DNA of 64,000 nt from Anisus vortex (Eukaryota > Mollusca > Gastropoda > Planorbidae), in the NCBI GenBank assembly GCA_949126835.1, contig OX421495.1, positions 32,607,320-32,671,319 of the forward strand, read 5' to 3'. The translations under genes were made by a program, and so were the position numbers. This document shows, piece by piece, positions 1-12,974 of the stretch. Every line of letters starts with the position of its first letter. Position 1 is the first letter of the stretch. The notes under the pieces are model-generated. The model was not told the DNA's origin. It searched no databases and was given only the letters and a program-made list of their open reading frames with translations.

Positions 1-3000
1 AGCGCAGGTGAAGATTACATTACTGCTACCTATACTTGTGTGGACATAGCGCAGGTGAAGATTACATTACTGCTACCTATTGTTGTGCGGACATAGCGCA
101 GGTGAAGATTACATTACTGCTAACTATTGTTGTGTGGACATAGCGCAGGTGAAGATTACATTACTGCTAACTATTGTTGTGTGGACATAGCGCAGGTGAA
201 GATTACATTACTGCTAACTATTGTTGTGTGGACATAGCGCAGGTGAAGATTACATTACTGCTAACTATTGTTGTGTGGACATAGCGCAGGTGAAGATTAC
301 ATTACTGCTACCTATACTTGTGTGGACATAGCGCAGGTGAAGATTACATTACTGCTAACTATTGTTGTGTAAACATAGCGCAGGCGAAGATTACATTACT
401 GCTAACTATTGTTGTGTGGACATAGCGCAGGTGAAGATTACATTACTGCTACCTATTGTTGTGTGGACATAGCGCGGGTGAAGATTACATTACTGCTAAC
501 TATTTTTGTGTGGACATAGCGCAGGCGAAGATTACATTACTGCTAACTATTGTTGTGTGGACATAGCGCAGGTGAAGATTACATTACTGCTACCTATTGT
601 TGTGTGGACATAGCGCAGGCGAAGATTACATTACTGCTACCTATACTTGTGTGGACATAGCGCAGGTGAAGATTACATTACTGCTACCTATACTTGTGTG
701 GACATAGCGCAGGTGAAGATTACATTACTGCTAACTATTGTTGTGTGGACATAGCGCAGGTGAAGATTACATTACTGCTACCTATTGTTGTGTGGACATA
801 GCGCAGGCGAAGATTACATTACTGCTAACTATTGTTGTGTGGACATAGCGCAGGTGAAGATTACATTACTGCTACCTATTGTTGTGTGGACATAGCGCAG
901 GTGAAGATTACATTACTGCTAACTATTGTTGTGTGGACATAGCGCAGGTGAAGATTACATTACTGCTAACTATTGTTGTGTGGACATAGCGCAGGTGAAG
1001 ATTACATTACTGCTACCTATACTTGTGCGGACAAAGCGCAGGTGAAGATTACATTACTGCTACCTATTGTTGTGTGGACATAGCGCAGGCGAAGATTACA
1101 TTACTGCTAACTATTGTTGTGTGGACATAGCGCAGGTGAAGATTACATTACTGCTACCTATTGTTGTGTGGACATAGCGCAGGTGAAGATTACATTACTG
1201 CTACCTATACTTGTGTGGACATAGCGCAGGTGAAGATTACATTACTGCTACCTATACTTGTGTGGACATAGCGCACGTGAAGATTACATTACTGCTACCT
1301 ATACTTGTGCGGACATAGCGCAGGTGAAGATTACATTACTGCTAACTATTGTTGTGTGGACATAGCGCAGGCGAAGATTACATTACTGCTACCTATACTT
1401 GTGTGGACATAGCGCAGGTGAAGATTACATTACTGCTACCTATACTTGTGCGGACATAGCGCAGGTGAAGATTACATTACTGCTAACTATACTTGTGCGG
1501 ACATAGCGCAGGCGAAGATTACATTACTGCTAACTATTGTTGTGTGGACATAGCGCAGGTGAAGATTACATTACTGCTACCTATTGTTGTATGGACATAG
1601 CGCAGGTGAAGATTACATTACTGCTACCTATACTTGTGTGGACATAGCGCAGGTGAAGATTACATTACTGCTACCTATACTTGTGTGGACATAGCGCAGG
1701 TGAAGATTACATTACTGCTAACTATACTTGTGTAGACATAGCGCAGGTGAAGATTACATTACTGCTAACTATTGTTGTGTGGACATAGCGCAGGTGAAGA
1801 TTACATTACTGCTACCTATTGTTGTGTGGACATAGCGCAGGCGAAGATTACATTAGTGCTAACTATTGTTGTGTGGACATAGCGCAGGTGAAGATTACAT
1901 TACTGCTACTTATTGTTGTGTGGACATAGCGCAGGTGAAGATTACATTACTGCTAACTATTGTTGTGTGGACATAGCGCAGGTGAAGATTACATTACTGC
2001 TAACTATTGTTGTGTGGACATAGCGCAGGTGACGATTACATTACTGCTACCTATACTTGTGCGGACAAAGCGCAGGTGAAGATTACATTACTGCTACCTA
2101 TTGTTGTGTGGACATAGCGCAGGCGAAGATTACATTACTGCTAACTATTGTTGTGTGGAAATAGCGCAGGTGAAGATTACATTACTGCTACCTATTGTTG
2201 TGTGGACATAGCGCAGGTGAAGATTACATTACTGCTACCTATACTTGTGTGGACATAGCGCAGGTGAAGATTACATTACTGCTACCTATACTTGTGTGGA
2301 CATAGCGCAGGTGAAGATTACATTACTGCTACCTATACTTGTGTGGACATAGCGCAGGTGAAGATTACATTACTGCTACCTATACTTGTGCGGACATAGC
2401 GCAGGTGAAGATTACATTACTGCTAACTATTGTTGTGTGGACATAGCGCAGGTGAAGATTACATTACTGCTACCTATTGTTGTGTGGACATAGCGCAGGT
2501 AAAGATTACATTACTGCTACCTATACTTGTGTGGACATAGCGCAGGTGAAGATTACATTACTGCTACCTATACTTGAGTGGACATAGCGCAGGTGAAGAT
2601 TACATTACTGCTAACTATTGTTGTGTGGACATAGCGCAGGCGAAGATTACATTACTGCTACCTATACTTGTGTGGACATAGCGCAGGTGAAGATTACATT
2701 ACTGCTACCTATACTTGTGCGGACATAGCGCAGGTGAAGATTACATTACTGCTAACTATTGTTGTGTGGACATAGCGCAGGCGAAGATTACATTACTGCT
2801 AACTATTGTTGTATGGACATAGCGCAGGTGAAGATTACATTACTGCTACCTATTGTTGTGTGGACATAGCGCAGGTGAAGATTACATTACTGCTACCTAT
2901 ACTTGTGTGGACATAGCGCAGGTGAAGATTACATTACTGCTACCTATACTTGTGTGGACATAGCGCAGGTGAAGATTACATTACTGCTACCTATACTTGT

Positions 3001-6000
3001 GTGGACATAGCGCAGGGGAAGATTACATTACTGCTACCTATACTTGTGCGGACATAGCGCAGGTGAAGATTACATTACTGCTAACTATTGTTGTGTGGAC
3101 ATAGCGCAGGCGAAGATTACATTACTGCTACCTATTGTTGTGTGGACATAGCGCAGGTGAAGATTACATTACTGCTAACTATTGTTGTGTGGACATAGCG
3201 CAGGTGAAGATTACATTACTGCTACCTATACTTGTGCGGACATAGCGCAGGTGAAGATTACATTACTGCTAACTATTGTTGTGCGGACATAGCGCAGGTG
3301 AAGATTACATTACTGCTACCTATACTTGTGTGGACATAGCGCAGGTGAAGATTACATTACTGCTACCTATACTTGTGCGGACATAGCGCAGGTGAAGATT
3401 ACATTACTGCTAACTATTGTTGTGTGGACATAGCGCAGATGAAGATTACATTACTGCTAACTATTGTTGTGTAGACATAGCGCAGGTGAAGATTACATTA
3501 CTGCTACCTTTTGTTGTGTGGACATAGCGCAGGTGAAGATTACATTACTGCTAACTATACTTGTGTAGACATAGCGCAGGTGAAGAATACATTACTGCTA
3601 ACTATACTTGTGTGGACATAGCGCAGGTGAAGATTACATTACTGCTACCTATACTTGTGTGGACATAGCGCAGGTGAAGATTACATTACTGCTAACTATT
3701 GTTGTGTGGACATAGCGCAGGCGAAGATTACATTACTGCTACCTATACTTGTGTGGACATAGCGCAGGTGAAGATTACATTACTGCTACCTATACTTGTG
3801 TGGACATAGCGCAGGTGAAGATTACATTACTGCTACCTATTGTTGTGTGGACATAGCGCAGGTGAAGATTACATTACTGCTACCTATACTTGTGTGGACA
3901 TAGCGCAGGTGAAGATTACATTACTGCTACCTATTGTTGTGTGGACATAGCGCAGGTGAAGATTACATTACTGCTACCTTTTGTTGTGTGGACATAGCGC
4001 AGGTGAAGATTACATTACTGCTAACTATACTTGTGTAGACATAGCGCAGGTGAAGAATACATTACTGCTAACTATACCTGTGTGGACATAGCGCAGGTGA
4101 AGATTACATTACTGCTACCTATACTTGTGTGGACATAGCGCAGGTGAAGATTACATTACTGCTAACTATTGTTGTGTGGACATAGCGCAGGCGAAGATTA
4201 CATTACTGCTACCTATACTTGTGTGGACATAGCGCAGGTGAAGATTACATTACTGCTACCTATACTTGTGTGGACATAGCGCAGGTGAAGATTACATTAC
4301 TGCTACCTATTGTTGTGTGGACATAGCGCAGGTGAAGATTACATTACTGCTAACTATTGTTGTGTGGACATAGCGCAGATGAAGATTACATTACTGCTAA
4401 CTATTGTTGTGTGGACATAGCGCAGGTGAAGATTACATTACTGCTACCTTTTGTTGTGTGGACATAGCACAGGTGAAGATTACATTACTGCTACCTATAC
4501 TTGTGTGGACATAGCGCAGGTGAAGATTACATTACTGCTACCTATTGTTGTGTGGACATAGCGCAGGTGAAGATTACATTACTGCTACCTATACTTGTGT
4601 GGACATAGCGCAGGTGAAGATTACATTACTGCTAACTATTGTTGTGTGGACATAGCGCAGGTGAAGATTACATTACTGCTACCTATACTTGTGTGGACAT
4701 AGCGCAGGTGAAGATTACATTACTGCTAACTATTGTTGTGTGGACATAGCACAGGCGAAGATTACATTACTGCTACCTATACTTGTGTGGACATAGCGCA
4801 GGTGAAGATTACATTACTGCTAACTATTGTTGTGTGGACATAGCGCAGGTGAAGATTACATTACTGCTACCTATACTTGTGTGGACATAGCACAGGTGAA
4901 GATTACATTACTGCTACCTATACTTGTGCGGACATAGCGCAGGTGAAGATTACATTACTGCTAACTATTGTTGTGTGGACATAGCGCAGGCGAAGATTAC
5001 ATTACTGCTACCTATTGTTGTGTGGACATAGCGCAGGTGAAGATTACATTACTGCTAACTATTGTTGTGTGGACATAGCGCAGGTGAAGATTACATTACT
5101 GCTACCTATACTTGTGCGGACATAGCGCAGGTGAAGATTACATTACTGCTAACTATTGTTGTGTGGACATAGCGCAGGTGAAGATTACATTACTGCTACC
5201 TATACTTGTGTGGACATAGCGCAGGTGAAGATTACATTACTGCTACCTATACTTGTGCGGACATAGCGCAGGTGAAGATTACATTACTGCTAACTATTGT
5301 TGTGTGGACATAGCGCAGATGAAGATTACATTACTGCTAACTATTGTTGTGTGGACATAGCGCAGGTGAAGATTACATTACTGCTACCTTTTGTTGTGTG
5401 GACATAGCGCAGGTGAAGATTACATTACTGCTAACTATACTTGTGTAGACATAGCGCAGGTGAAGAATACATTACTGCTAACTATACTTGTGTGGACATA
5501 GCGCAGGTGAAGATTACATTACTGCTACCTATACTTGTGTGGACATAGCGCAGGTGAAGATTACATTACTGCTAACTATTGTTGTGTGGACATAGCGCAG
5601 GCGAAGATTACATTACTGCTACCTATACTTGTGTGGACATAGCGCAGGTGAAGATTACATTACTGCTACCTATACTTGTGTGGACATAGCGCAGGTGAAG
5701 ATTACATTACTGCTACCTATTGTTGTGTGGACATAGCGCAGGTGAAGATTACATTACTGCTACCTATACTTGTGTGGACATAGCGCAGGTGAAGATTACA
5801 TTACTGCTACCTATTGTTGTGTGGACATAGCGCAGGTGAAGATTACATTACTGCTACCTTTTGTTGTGTGGACATAGCGCAGGTGAAGATTACATTACTG
5901 CTAACTATACTTGTGTAGACATAGCGCAGGTGAAGAATACATTACTGCTAACTATACCTGTGTGGACATAGCGCAGGTGAAGATTACATTACTGCTACCT

Positions 6001-7440
6001 ATACTTGTGTGGACATAGCGCAGGTGAAGATTACATTACTGCTAACTATTGTTGTGTGGACATAGCGCAGGCGAAGATTACATTACTGCTACCTATACTT
6101 GTGTGGACATAGCGCAGGTGAAGATTACATTACTGCTACCTATACTTGTGTGGACATAGCGCAGGTGAAGATTACATTACTGCTACCTATTGTTGTGTGG
6201 ACATAGCGCAGGTGAAGATTACATTACTGCTAACTATTGTTGTGTGGACATAGCGCAGATGAAGATTACATTACTGCTAACTATTGTTGTGTGGACATAG
6301 CGCAGGTGAAGATTACATTACTGCTACCTTTTGTTGTGTGGACATAGCACAGGTGAAGATTACATTACTGCTACCTATACTTGTGTGGACATAGCGCAGG
6401 TGAAGATTACATTACTGCTACCTATTGTTGTGTGGACATAGCGCAGGTGAAGATTACATTACTGCTACCTATACTTGTGTGGACATAGCGCAGGTGAAGA
6501 TTACATTACTGCTAACTATTGTTGTGTGGACATAGCGCAGGTGAAGATTACATTACTGCTACCTATACTTGTGTGGACATAGCGCAGGTGAAGATTACAT
6601 TACTGCTAACTATTGTTGTGTGGACATAGCACAGGCGAAGATTACATTACTGCTACCTATACTTGTGTGGACATAGCGCAGGTGAAGATTACATTACTGC
6701 TAACTATTGTTGTGTGGACATAGCGCAGGTGAAGATTACATTACTGCTACCTATACTTGTGTGGACATAGCGCAGGTGAAGATTACATTACTGCTACCTA
6801 TACTTGTGTGGACATAGCGCAGGTGAAGATTACATTACTGCTACCTATTGTTGTGTGGACATAGCGCAGGTGAAGATTACATTACTGCTAACTATTGTTG
6901 TGTTGACATAGCGCAGGTGAAGATTACATTACTGCTACCTATACTTGTGTGGACATAGCGCAGGTGAAGATTACATTACTGCTACCTATTGTTGTGTGGA
7001 CATAGCGCAGGTGAAGATTACATTACTGCTACCTATACTTGTGTGGACATAGCGCAGGTGAAGATTACATTACTGCTAACTATTGTTGTGTGGACATAGC
7101 GCAGGTGAAGATTACATTACTGCTACCTATACTTGTGTGGACATAGCGCAGGTGAAGATTACATTACTGCTAACTATTTTTGTGTGGACATAGCACAGGC
7201 GAAGATTACATTACTGCTACCTATACTTGTGTGGACATAGCGCAGGTGAAGATTACATTACTGCTAACTATTGTTGTGTGGACATAGCGCAGGTGAAGAT
7301 TACATTACTGCTACCTATACTTGTGTGGACATAGCGCAGGTGAAGATTACATTACGGCTACCTATTGTTGTGTGGACATAGCGCAGGTGAAGATTACATT
7401 ACTGCTAACTATTGTTGTGTTGACATAGCGCAGGTGAAGT
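1..7440. repeat. 47-bp minisatellite, about 158 copies
   Basis: The unit is 47 bp, starts AGCGCAGGTGAAGATTACAT and ends TTGTGTGGACAT. It runs from the window edge to about 7440, where the last copy decays into unique sequence. Two main unit types alternate irregularly: one with ACCTATACTTGTG, one with AACTATTGTTGTG. Further diagnostic changes are GGCGAAG, GCGGAC, GTAGAC, CAGATG and GAAGAATAC. Because 47 is not a multiple of three, no long frame survives and I see no coding role. The array continues left of the window. Confidence 0.97.
3025..6770. repeat. Higher-order duplication inside the 47-bp array (2 x ~1,880 bp)
   Basis: About 3025-4891 and 4905-6770 match in register at an offset of exactly 1,880 bp, which is 40 units. 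They share the rare variants CAGATGAAG, GTAGACATAG, GAAGAATAC and CACAGGCG in the same order. GAAGAATAC occurs at 3582, 4052, 5462 and 5932, so a shorter 470-bp (10-unit) step is nested inside the 1,880-bp one. Few differences were seen between the two blocks (for example 3472 against 5352), which suggests a recent duplication. The block edges are approximate. Confidence 0.85.
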
Positions 7441-8368
7441 TTACATTATTGCCGAAAGCAAAGATTTTGCCATTCGTTAAAACCTGGCTATCGGACCACG
7501 AGACTCAAGAAACAGCTGACCTAAGCTTATTATTTAACTTTCTGAATTTCATTGTAGTTGAGATATTTTTCTAAGAATTTTTTTTTCTAGTACGTTAAAG
7601 CATTTGTGTCCATTTTTTTTTTTTACACAATAGGACATGTCTCATTTTCTCATACGTAAGTTTGTTGGTCTATTTAAATTTTGTTTGCATCACATCGAGG
7701 CTTTTTTAATTTCAGTGTTCCCCATCCCATGTAATTTCCTTGTTCCACGAGGCTATATTATGCCTCTAATTTTACAGGTAACTAGTGACAACATTTGCTT
7801 TTATTTTCTTAATGCGCAAAAATGGAATTCAAATTTCCACTCTAAATTAAAGAAAAGGGAACATAAAGCATATTGGAACATGACACTCGATGGAACATGA
7901 CACACGATGGAACATGACACACGATGGAACATGTCTGTACGTGTGTTGAAATGGTATATAAAGAATTGCTTGAATAAAAGTTTGTTTACAGATTATAAAT
8001 TTACTTACTTCTATATAGACATATACCAGTATAAAGATAGAAATTCATTCAACATCCATAAATAATACACTGAGCTATATAATCTGTCTTTGTTATTTGT
8101 GTGTCTCTGTCTATTGATAGCCTACTGTTGACGGATATAACGACACTGATGATCCTTGAACGTCACCTAATTAACTTTATTTAATTCTCCTGGAGGTCAG
8201 GTCGTACCATTCGCCTCAGCCCCATTGTCACGTGGTTTCCCATAGGTTCCCATGATGAGTCATAGCCAGTAGTAGGAAGCAATGATCACGTTGGTTCTAA
8301 ATTTATCTCAGTACTCAGTACAAATAGTTCCTAAGTTGTTTGTTATTTTTAAAACATATTATAGCAGC
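7441..8368. other. Non-coding AT-rich spacer with a small 17-bp repeat
   Basis: No gene is recognised. At about 7875-7932 a 17-bp unit containing GATGGAACATGACACAC is repeated about three times. Apparent short frames here lack homology I recognise and do not look like exons. Confidence 0.6.
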
Positions 8369-8606
8369 GGAACCAATGTATGGGACTTATCAAATGGACA
8401 GCGGAACCAATGTATGGGACTTATCAAATGGACAGTGGAACCAATGCATGGGACTTATCAGATGGACAGTGGAACCAATGCATGGGACTTATCAGATGGA
8501 CAGTGGAACCAATGCATGGGACTTATCAGATGGACAGTGGAACCAATGCATGGGACTTATCAAATGGACAGTGGAACCAATGCATGGGACTTATCAGATG
8601 GACAGT
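8369..8606. repeat. 34-bp tandem repeat, 7 copies
   Basis: The unit is 34 bp, starts GGAACCAATG and ends GATGGACAGT, with seven exact-length copies. Early copies read TGTATGGG and CAAATGG, later ones TGCATGGG and CAGATGG. Since 34 leaves remainder 1 on division by three and the unit has no plus-strand stop in any frame, all three plus frames stay open across the array and give rotations of the same peptide. This is a repeat artefact, not three genes. Confidence 0.95.
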
Positions 8607-9380
8607 ACGGAAAAGCCCGCAGATCAATTTTGTGAGTGTGACGTATGACAATAAAAACTATGACGCGTGAGTTATATTCGACGTCCAGAAGATATTGCAG
8701 AAATGTTAGACGACCTTAGACTTTGGGAACGATAGGACGTGTTTAGACTAGGCTCTAGATTCTGTTTTGTAATATTAAATTTCATAATCTATATGAGTAT
8801 TTGAGTTAAATTCATGATTATACAGTTTAATTGTTATTAACTGCAAGTTGGCATTTGATTTGGTATATTTAGTTAAAGTGTGGTCTGCCCTGAGATGTAT
8901 TCTATACAAATATCTATATTTAGTTAAAGTGTGGTCTGCCCTGAGATGTATTCTTTACAAATATCTAAAACCAACGGCCACAATAACAGACGGTCGAGCA
9001 CATGCCTTTTGTTTTTTATTGCCCGCCAAGTAGGATCTTAGAGAGGACAAATACGGACAACCATTTCTGCCAAACCTATATGATGATGTACATGGTGACA
9101 CAGAAAGACGGGAACTTTTGTGTGCGTAGTGGCAGCCATAAACAGTTGGCATAACTACGGAAGAGGGACTATGAGCTGTAAACAATCACGCCATTCAGTA
9201 ATAATGGAGGAGTGGAACGGTATACCACGTGCTTTCACGATTCGTTTTCCGTGTAAATCTATTACTTGTATGCCAAGATTTCCCCTTTATCTGTGTCCCC
9301 TTTCATGAGTGTTACGTGATACAGCAGAGTTCGTTCTCCGAGACCCAAGAGAGCAATCTCGGCTAGCATTCTCAAAGAGA
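8607..9380. other. Non-coding spacer with a 51-bp direct duplication
   Basis: A 51-bp segment containing AGTTAAAGTGTGGTCTGCCC is present twice in tandem (starts near 8863 and 8914). The rest is unrecognised, with no convincing ORF. Confidence 0.6.
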
Positions 9381-9382
9381 AG

Positions 9383-9480
9383 TGAGGTTCAAGTCTTGTG
9401 AGGTAGAGAAGTGGAGTTCAAGTCTTTTGAGGTAGAGAAATGAGGTTCAAGTCTTGTGAGGTAGAGAAGTGGGGTTCAAG
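9383..9480. repeat. 29-bp tandem repeat, about 3.5 copies
   Basis: GGTTCAAGTCTTGTGAGGTA recurs with a 29-bp period (TTCAAG at 9388, 9417, 9446 and 9475). Copies differ by single changes. Confidence 0.85.
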
Positions 9481-10779
9481 AGTATTCAAGACTGGTATAA
9501 TAATTTCTAAAACCTACATCGCCATGTTGCTGTAATGTACATTTAGGTGTGAAAATGTCTGGTTGAAAATATCTAGTTATTTTAGACTGCATGGTGCAGA
9601 GTGTATTCTCGATTATACAGGATAATGCCTGGTTGGCTAGAGGGGGTGCGCAAGTGTACGTTCGAAAAAGGGGAATACGAACAGAGCCTAACACGCGACC
9701 GCCCTATAGGTGGCCAGAGAAGAGCTAGCCTTGGACAGAGTCTGATTACTCATAACTTTCCATGTCGGAGTGCATGGCCTGCTAACGCTGACCCAAACAT
9801 GGTTTCAAGTGTTGGAAAAAACTCAACCATGTGCGTTGACCGAAAGCAATCAACTCGAGGATGGTGTTCATGCACTGTCCTTGAGTCCTTTCAGGACTGA
9901 ACAGAACGGGGATGACGGGAAGGTATAACTGAAAAAAACAACACTGATTTTATCATTGTTTTAAAAATACAATTGTATGATAAAAATATATTTACAATGC
10001 AAATTCTGATTTGAATGCTAATTATAAGAATCTGTGATAAAAGCTTGGTGAAATTGATTTGTTAACGACTTTATCTTTATGTGGAGTCTATGGACAGCTG
10101 TAGATACAATCAAATGATATGCATTATCTTTCGTGGCTAATCGAATTCTAAACTACAAACTGGCAATACGGTTAACCCATTAGGTAGGCCAAGTTATTGT
10201 CTGCTTCCCCCCCCCCGCCCGCCCTTTTTATTTTCTCTCTAATTGCTTTTGCAAGAACTGCTTACCTGGCAAATCTGGCAATGTCAAAGCTATTGGACAA
10301 AACTTGATTGGCCAGTTTTTTTATAAGAAGTTTAGTAAAAAAAATGTCAGCTAATTTATACCTACCTGTACTTTAAGCGAACTTTCATTAAGAAGTACAT
10401 ATTTTTTATTGTGTCGGGGTGGAAGGATAAGAGACAACCCTTTTAAAACACATTTAAGGAAAAACTTTAAAATGTTAAAAAGTAAACACGAAATTTGGCG
10501 GGACATTAAAAATAAAATAGCAAAAGAGGATTTAACAGTACACTGCATTTTAAAAGCCAGCCCTCCCGTCCATTAAGTCTGGTCTGGGTTTTTGAATTTA
10601 TGCCGGTACAGATTACATCATGTTTTATCAAGGTAGACACACCACGTGGGCCGTCACGCTAACCCAATCTACACAGAGCGTTGTATCATAGACTTTATTT
10701 TATTCAAGCAGTCAAGGACAGGCGGGGCGTTTAGGGGAAGGAGTAGGGGAGTGGGGGCAACAAACTTAAATAGAATAGG
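9481..10779. other. Unrecognised spacer
   Basis: No gene is supported. 9590-9900 is less AT-rich than its surroundings, but its open frame has no ATG start and no motif I know. A C-run lies at about 10207-10216. The rest is AT-rich. Confidence 0.5.
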
Positions 10780-10877
10780 GGGCTCGGTGGCCGAGCGGCA
10801 GCGCGTTCGGCTGGCGTTCCGATGGTCCTGGGTTCGAATATTGGTGAAGACTAGGATTTTTTGCCGGTACTCTAGGG
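10780..10877 (+). mobile_element. tRNA-derived SINE, 5' head (split copy)
   Basis: The start GGCTCGGTGGCCGAGCGGCA contains a pol III A box (TGGCCGAGCGG), and GGGTTCGAATA is the B box. It is followed by the GACTAGGATTTTTT segment also seen in the full SINE at 15842. The copy breaks at 10877, where a hAT-type end begins. A matching SINE tail in the same orientation lies at about 12445-12505, so this is probably the left half of a SINE split by later insertions. Confidence 0.75.
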
Positions 10878-11940
10878 CAGGGATCGGCAACCTAAGGCAC
10901 GCGTGCCAGACTTAGCACGCAGAACGATTTTCAGTGGCACGCGAGAGAACTACAAGAAGATTGTTTAATGCAAGTCAAAACAACGTACGTCAGCATAATT
11001 AATTGGTGCTGCGTGGCGAACTACTTGGGGATCACGCTGGACGTCGACTGTTTTAGTGCAGGTATGTTTGTATGCAAAGTTCTCATTAACTGACTTGCGA
11101 TTTATGATTTAATATATTGTTAAGATAGTCCATTTTATAGTTTCTTAAGTCTCTTCTAGAAGAAAGTGATACGGAGTATAGGTAAAGTATTGGATAGATT
11201 CGTTTCGGGTCTGGAAGCATTTAAGTATCTTGATAATAAAAAATTCCGGTATTGAATGAGGAGAACTGATTTTTTAAGCCGATATTTCTGAATGACATGG
11301 CGACACAGTTCAGTGAGTTGAACTTGCATTTACAAGGACGGGGTCGAAAAGCACTTTACGTGTTGGACCACTGGAATGGATTTGCATTGAAGGAAAGGCG
11401 CTCAGCAATTGATACATGCTAATTACATTCAAAATAGTTTTTATCCTCATCTATCTTAATTAGACAGCAATATAATTATTTCTAAAACTAATTAGTTTGT
11501 TTTATTATTGTAATAAATATAACAGGCTTATTGTAATTAATAATGTTTACAAATTAAACTCCTTAAATTTACTTTGATGATACAGAAAATGTTTATTTAC
11601 AGCGTTAATTATTTTTATGCATATAATTACACAATGATAAAAGAGCATAATGCTGAATTTATAAAAAGAAATAATAATTAAAAAAAACACTAGTTAAATC
11701 AACTCGTTTGGCATCACTAGGAGAATTTTATTAAAGGGAGACAATTATCCGATTTTCTTTGCGTTAATATTCTAATGTTTCCTTTTTTTTTTTTTGATTT
11801 CTTTAAAAAAAAACGTACAACTTATAACTTTAAAATTATCAAATTATCTTTTATAGTTAAAAATTATATAAATGTTATAGGACTAAAGAATGTATATGTA
11901 CGGTTCTAAACATTACATTAACTACCCAGTTTGAATGATA
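10878..11940 (+). mobile_element. hAT-derived element (degenerate), inserted in a SINE
   Basis: It begins with a hAT-like terminus CAGGGATCGGCAACC followed by a GGCACGCGTGCC palindrome. At about 11285-11400 the plus strand still reads as a hAT transposase piece (LNDMATQF, then LNLHLQGRG). It ends near ATGTATATGTACGG and ACTACCCAGTTTG. The element at 28889-30495 shares the same start, the same coding piece and the same ending, which defines a family. The candidate target site is CTCTAGGG (10870-10877). I did not find the opposite terminal repeat. Confidence 0.65.
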
Positions 11941-12067
11941 CGTACGAATCTAGTCTGCTTAAATGTACAGTTGTTTTCCAGATGTTTTTTGTCTAGTAAT
12001 ATTATATAAGTTGAAATCTCAGTTATGCAGAGATCAAAATTTGAGCAATTTATAGGTATTTCTAGAA

Positions 12068-12264
12068 CAGCGATGGCGAATCTATGGCACGCGTGCCACA
12101 GCTGTCACGCAGAGCCATTTCTGTGGGCACGCGAGCATTTACCAAAAATGGAACAACTAAGTTATGGTATTTGGTTTTAATTGCTTTGTTGGCACGTTGA
12201 AAGAAATAAGTTGGTCTTGTATTGTATTTAGGGCACGCGGCCTCAAAAAGGTTCGCCATCACTG
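12068..12264. mobile_element. hAT MITE with perfect 8-bp target duplication
   Basis: This 197-bp element has terminal inverted repeats CAGCGATGGCGAA (left) and TTCGCCATCACTG (right, one mismatch). It is flanked on both sides by the 8-bp duplication TTCTAGAA (12060-12067 and 12265-12272), typical in length of hAT insertions. GGCACGCG motifs just inside both ends match the termini at 10878 and 28889. It has no coding capacity. Confidence 0.92.
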
Positions 12265-12444
12265 TTCTAGAATAATACCTTGACAACTAAATTCATTTTA
12301 ATTATAAATGTGTAAGTTTATACATGAACTTGTGTATTAGTTATGAATGGATTAAAAAAGAAGATAATAACAAACATGTTTATTTTTAATAAATAAAAAT
12401 CTCTTTAATGATCTAGGCCTACTCTATAATGTCCTTTTCTTTCG

Positions 12445-12505
12445 GTCTTGGTCTGGTAAACGCTGCTTCACCGGCACTATGATCAATTTGGTCCAACGGT
12501 TACCT
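12445..12505 (+). mobile_element. SINE 3' tail fragment
   Basis: TTCACCGGCACTATGATCAA followed by TTTGGTCCAACGG matches the 3' part of the SINE at 15842 and the minus-strand copy at 62335. It has the same orientation as the SINE head at 10780, and the two are probably halves of one insertion. Confidence 0.7.
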
Positions 12506-12974
12506 TAGGCCTACTTAAAATGATTAGTAATATATTTTTTATTTTTATTTAATTCAATGTTTAAATTAATGGTATCAGCTTTATGTGTTTCAGTTTAATT
12601 GTGGGAGTTGTGCTGGTTGATTGGCCAGAGTTATGAATTCTTGACCAGATGGCTGCGAGTTCGAGTACTTTATTAGTTTTTACTATTTTTAAGATTTTGT
12701 TTGATAAAGTTTTCACAGAGAGACACTCTCTTGATCTTGAACTCAACTGTAATGTATGGAGAGGTGGAGAGGAATAGGGGTGGTGGGGGGTTTTGAAATC
12801 CCTCCATCGCTTTGCATAAAATATGAACTGTTTTCACTCAAGTCATCTGACGTAAGTTACACCTAAGTCAAAGTTTGACAATATTTGTTTTACGTGACCT
12901 GGGTATTGTTTATATTTCTACTTCGCGACACACTAACATTTTATTGTCTAATAAATCTAATATCATCAACAAGG

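Noticed and set aside
1..7440. CRISPR array
   Set aside because: The repeat is a head-to-tail 47-bp unit with no unique spacers, and the DNA is eukaryotic.
9601..9900. 99-codon ORF in GC-richer sequence
   Set aside because: It starts at GTG and has no recognised motif or exon boundary.
10780..10860. Functional tRNA gene
   Set aside because: A and B boxes are present, but the sequence continues into SINE body and does not form a clean cloverleaf; the same applies at 15842 and 62600.
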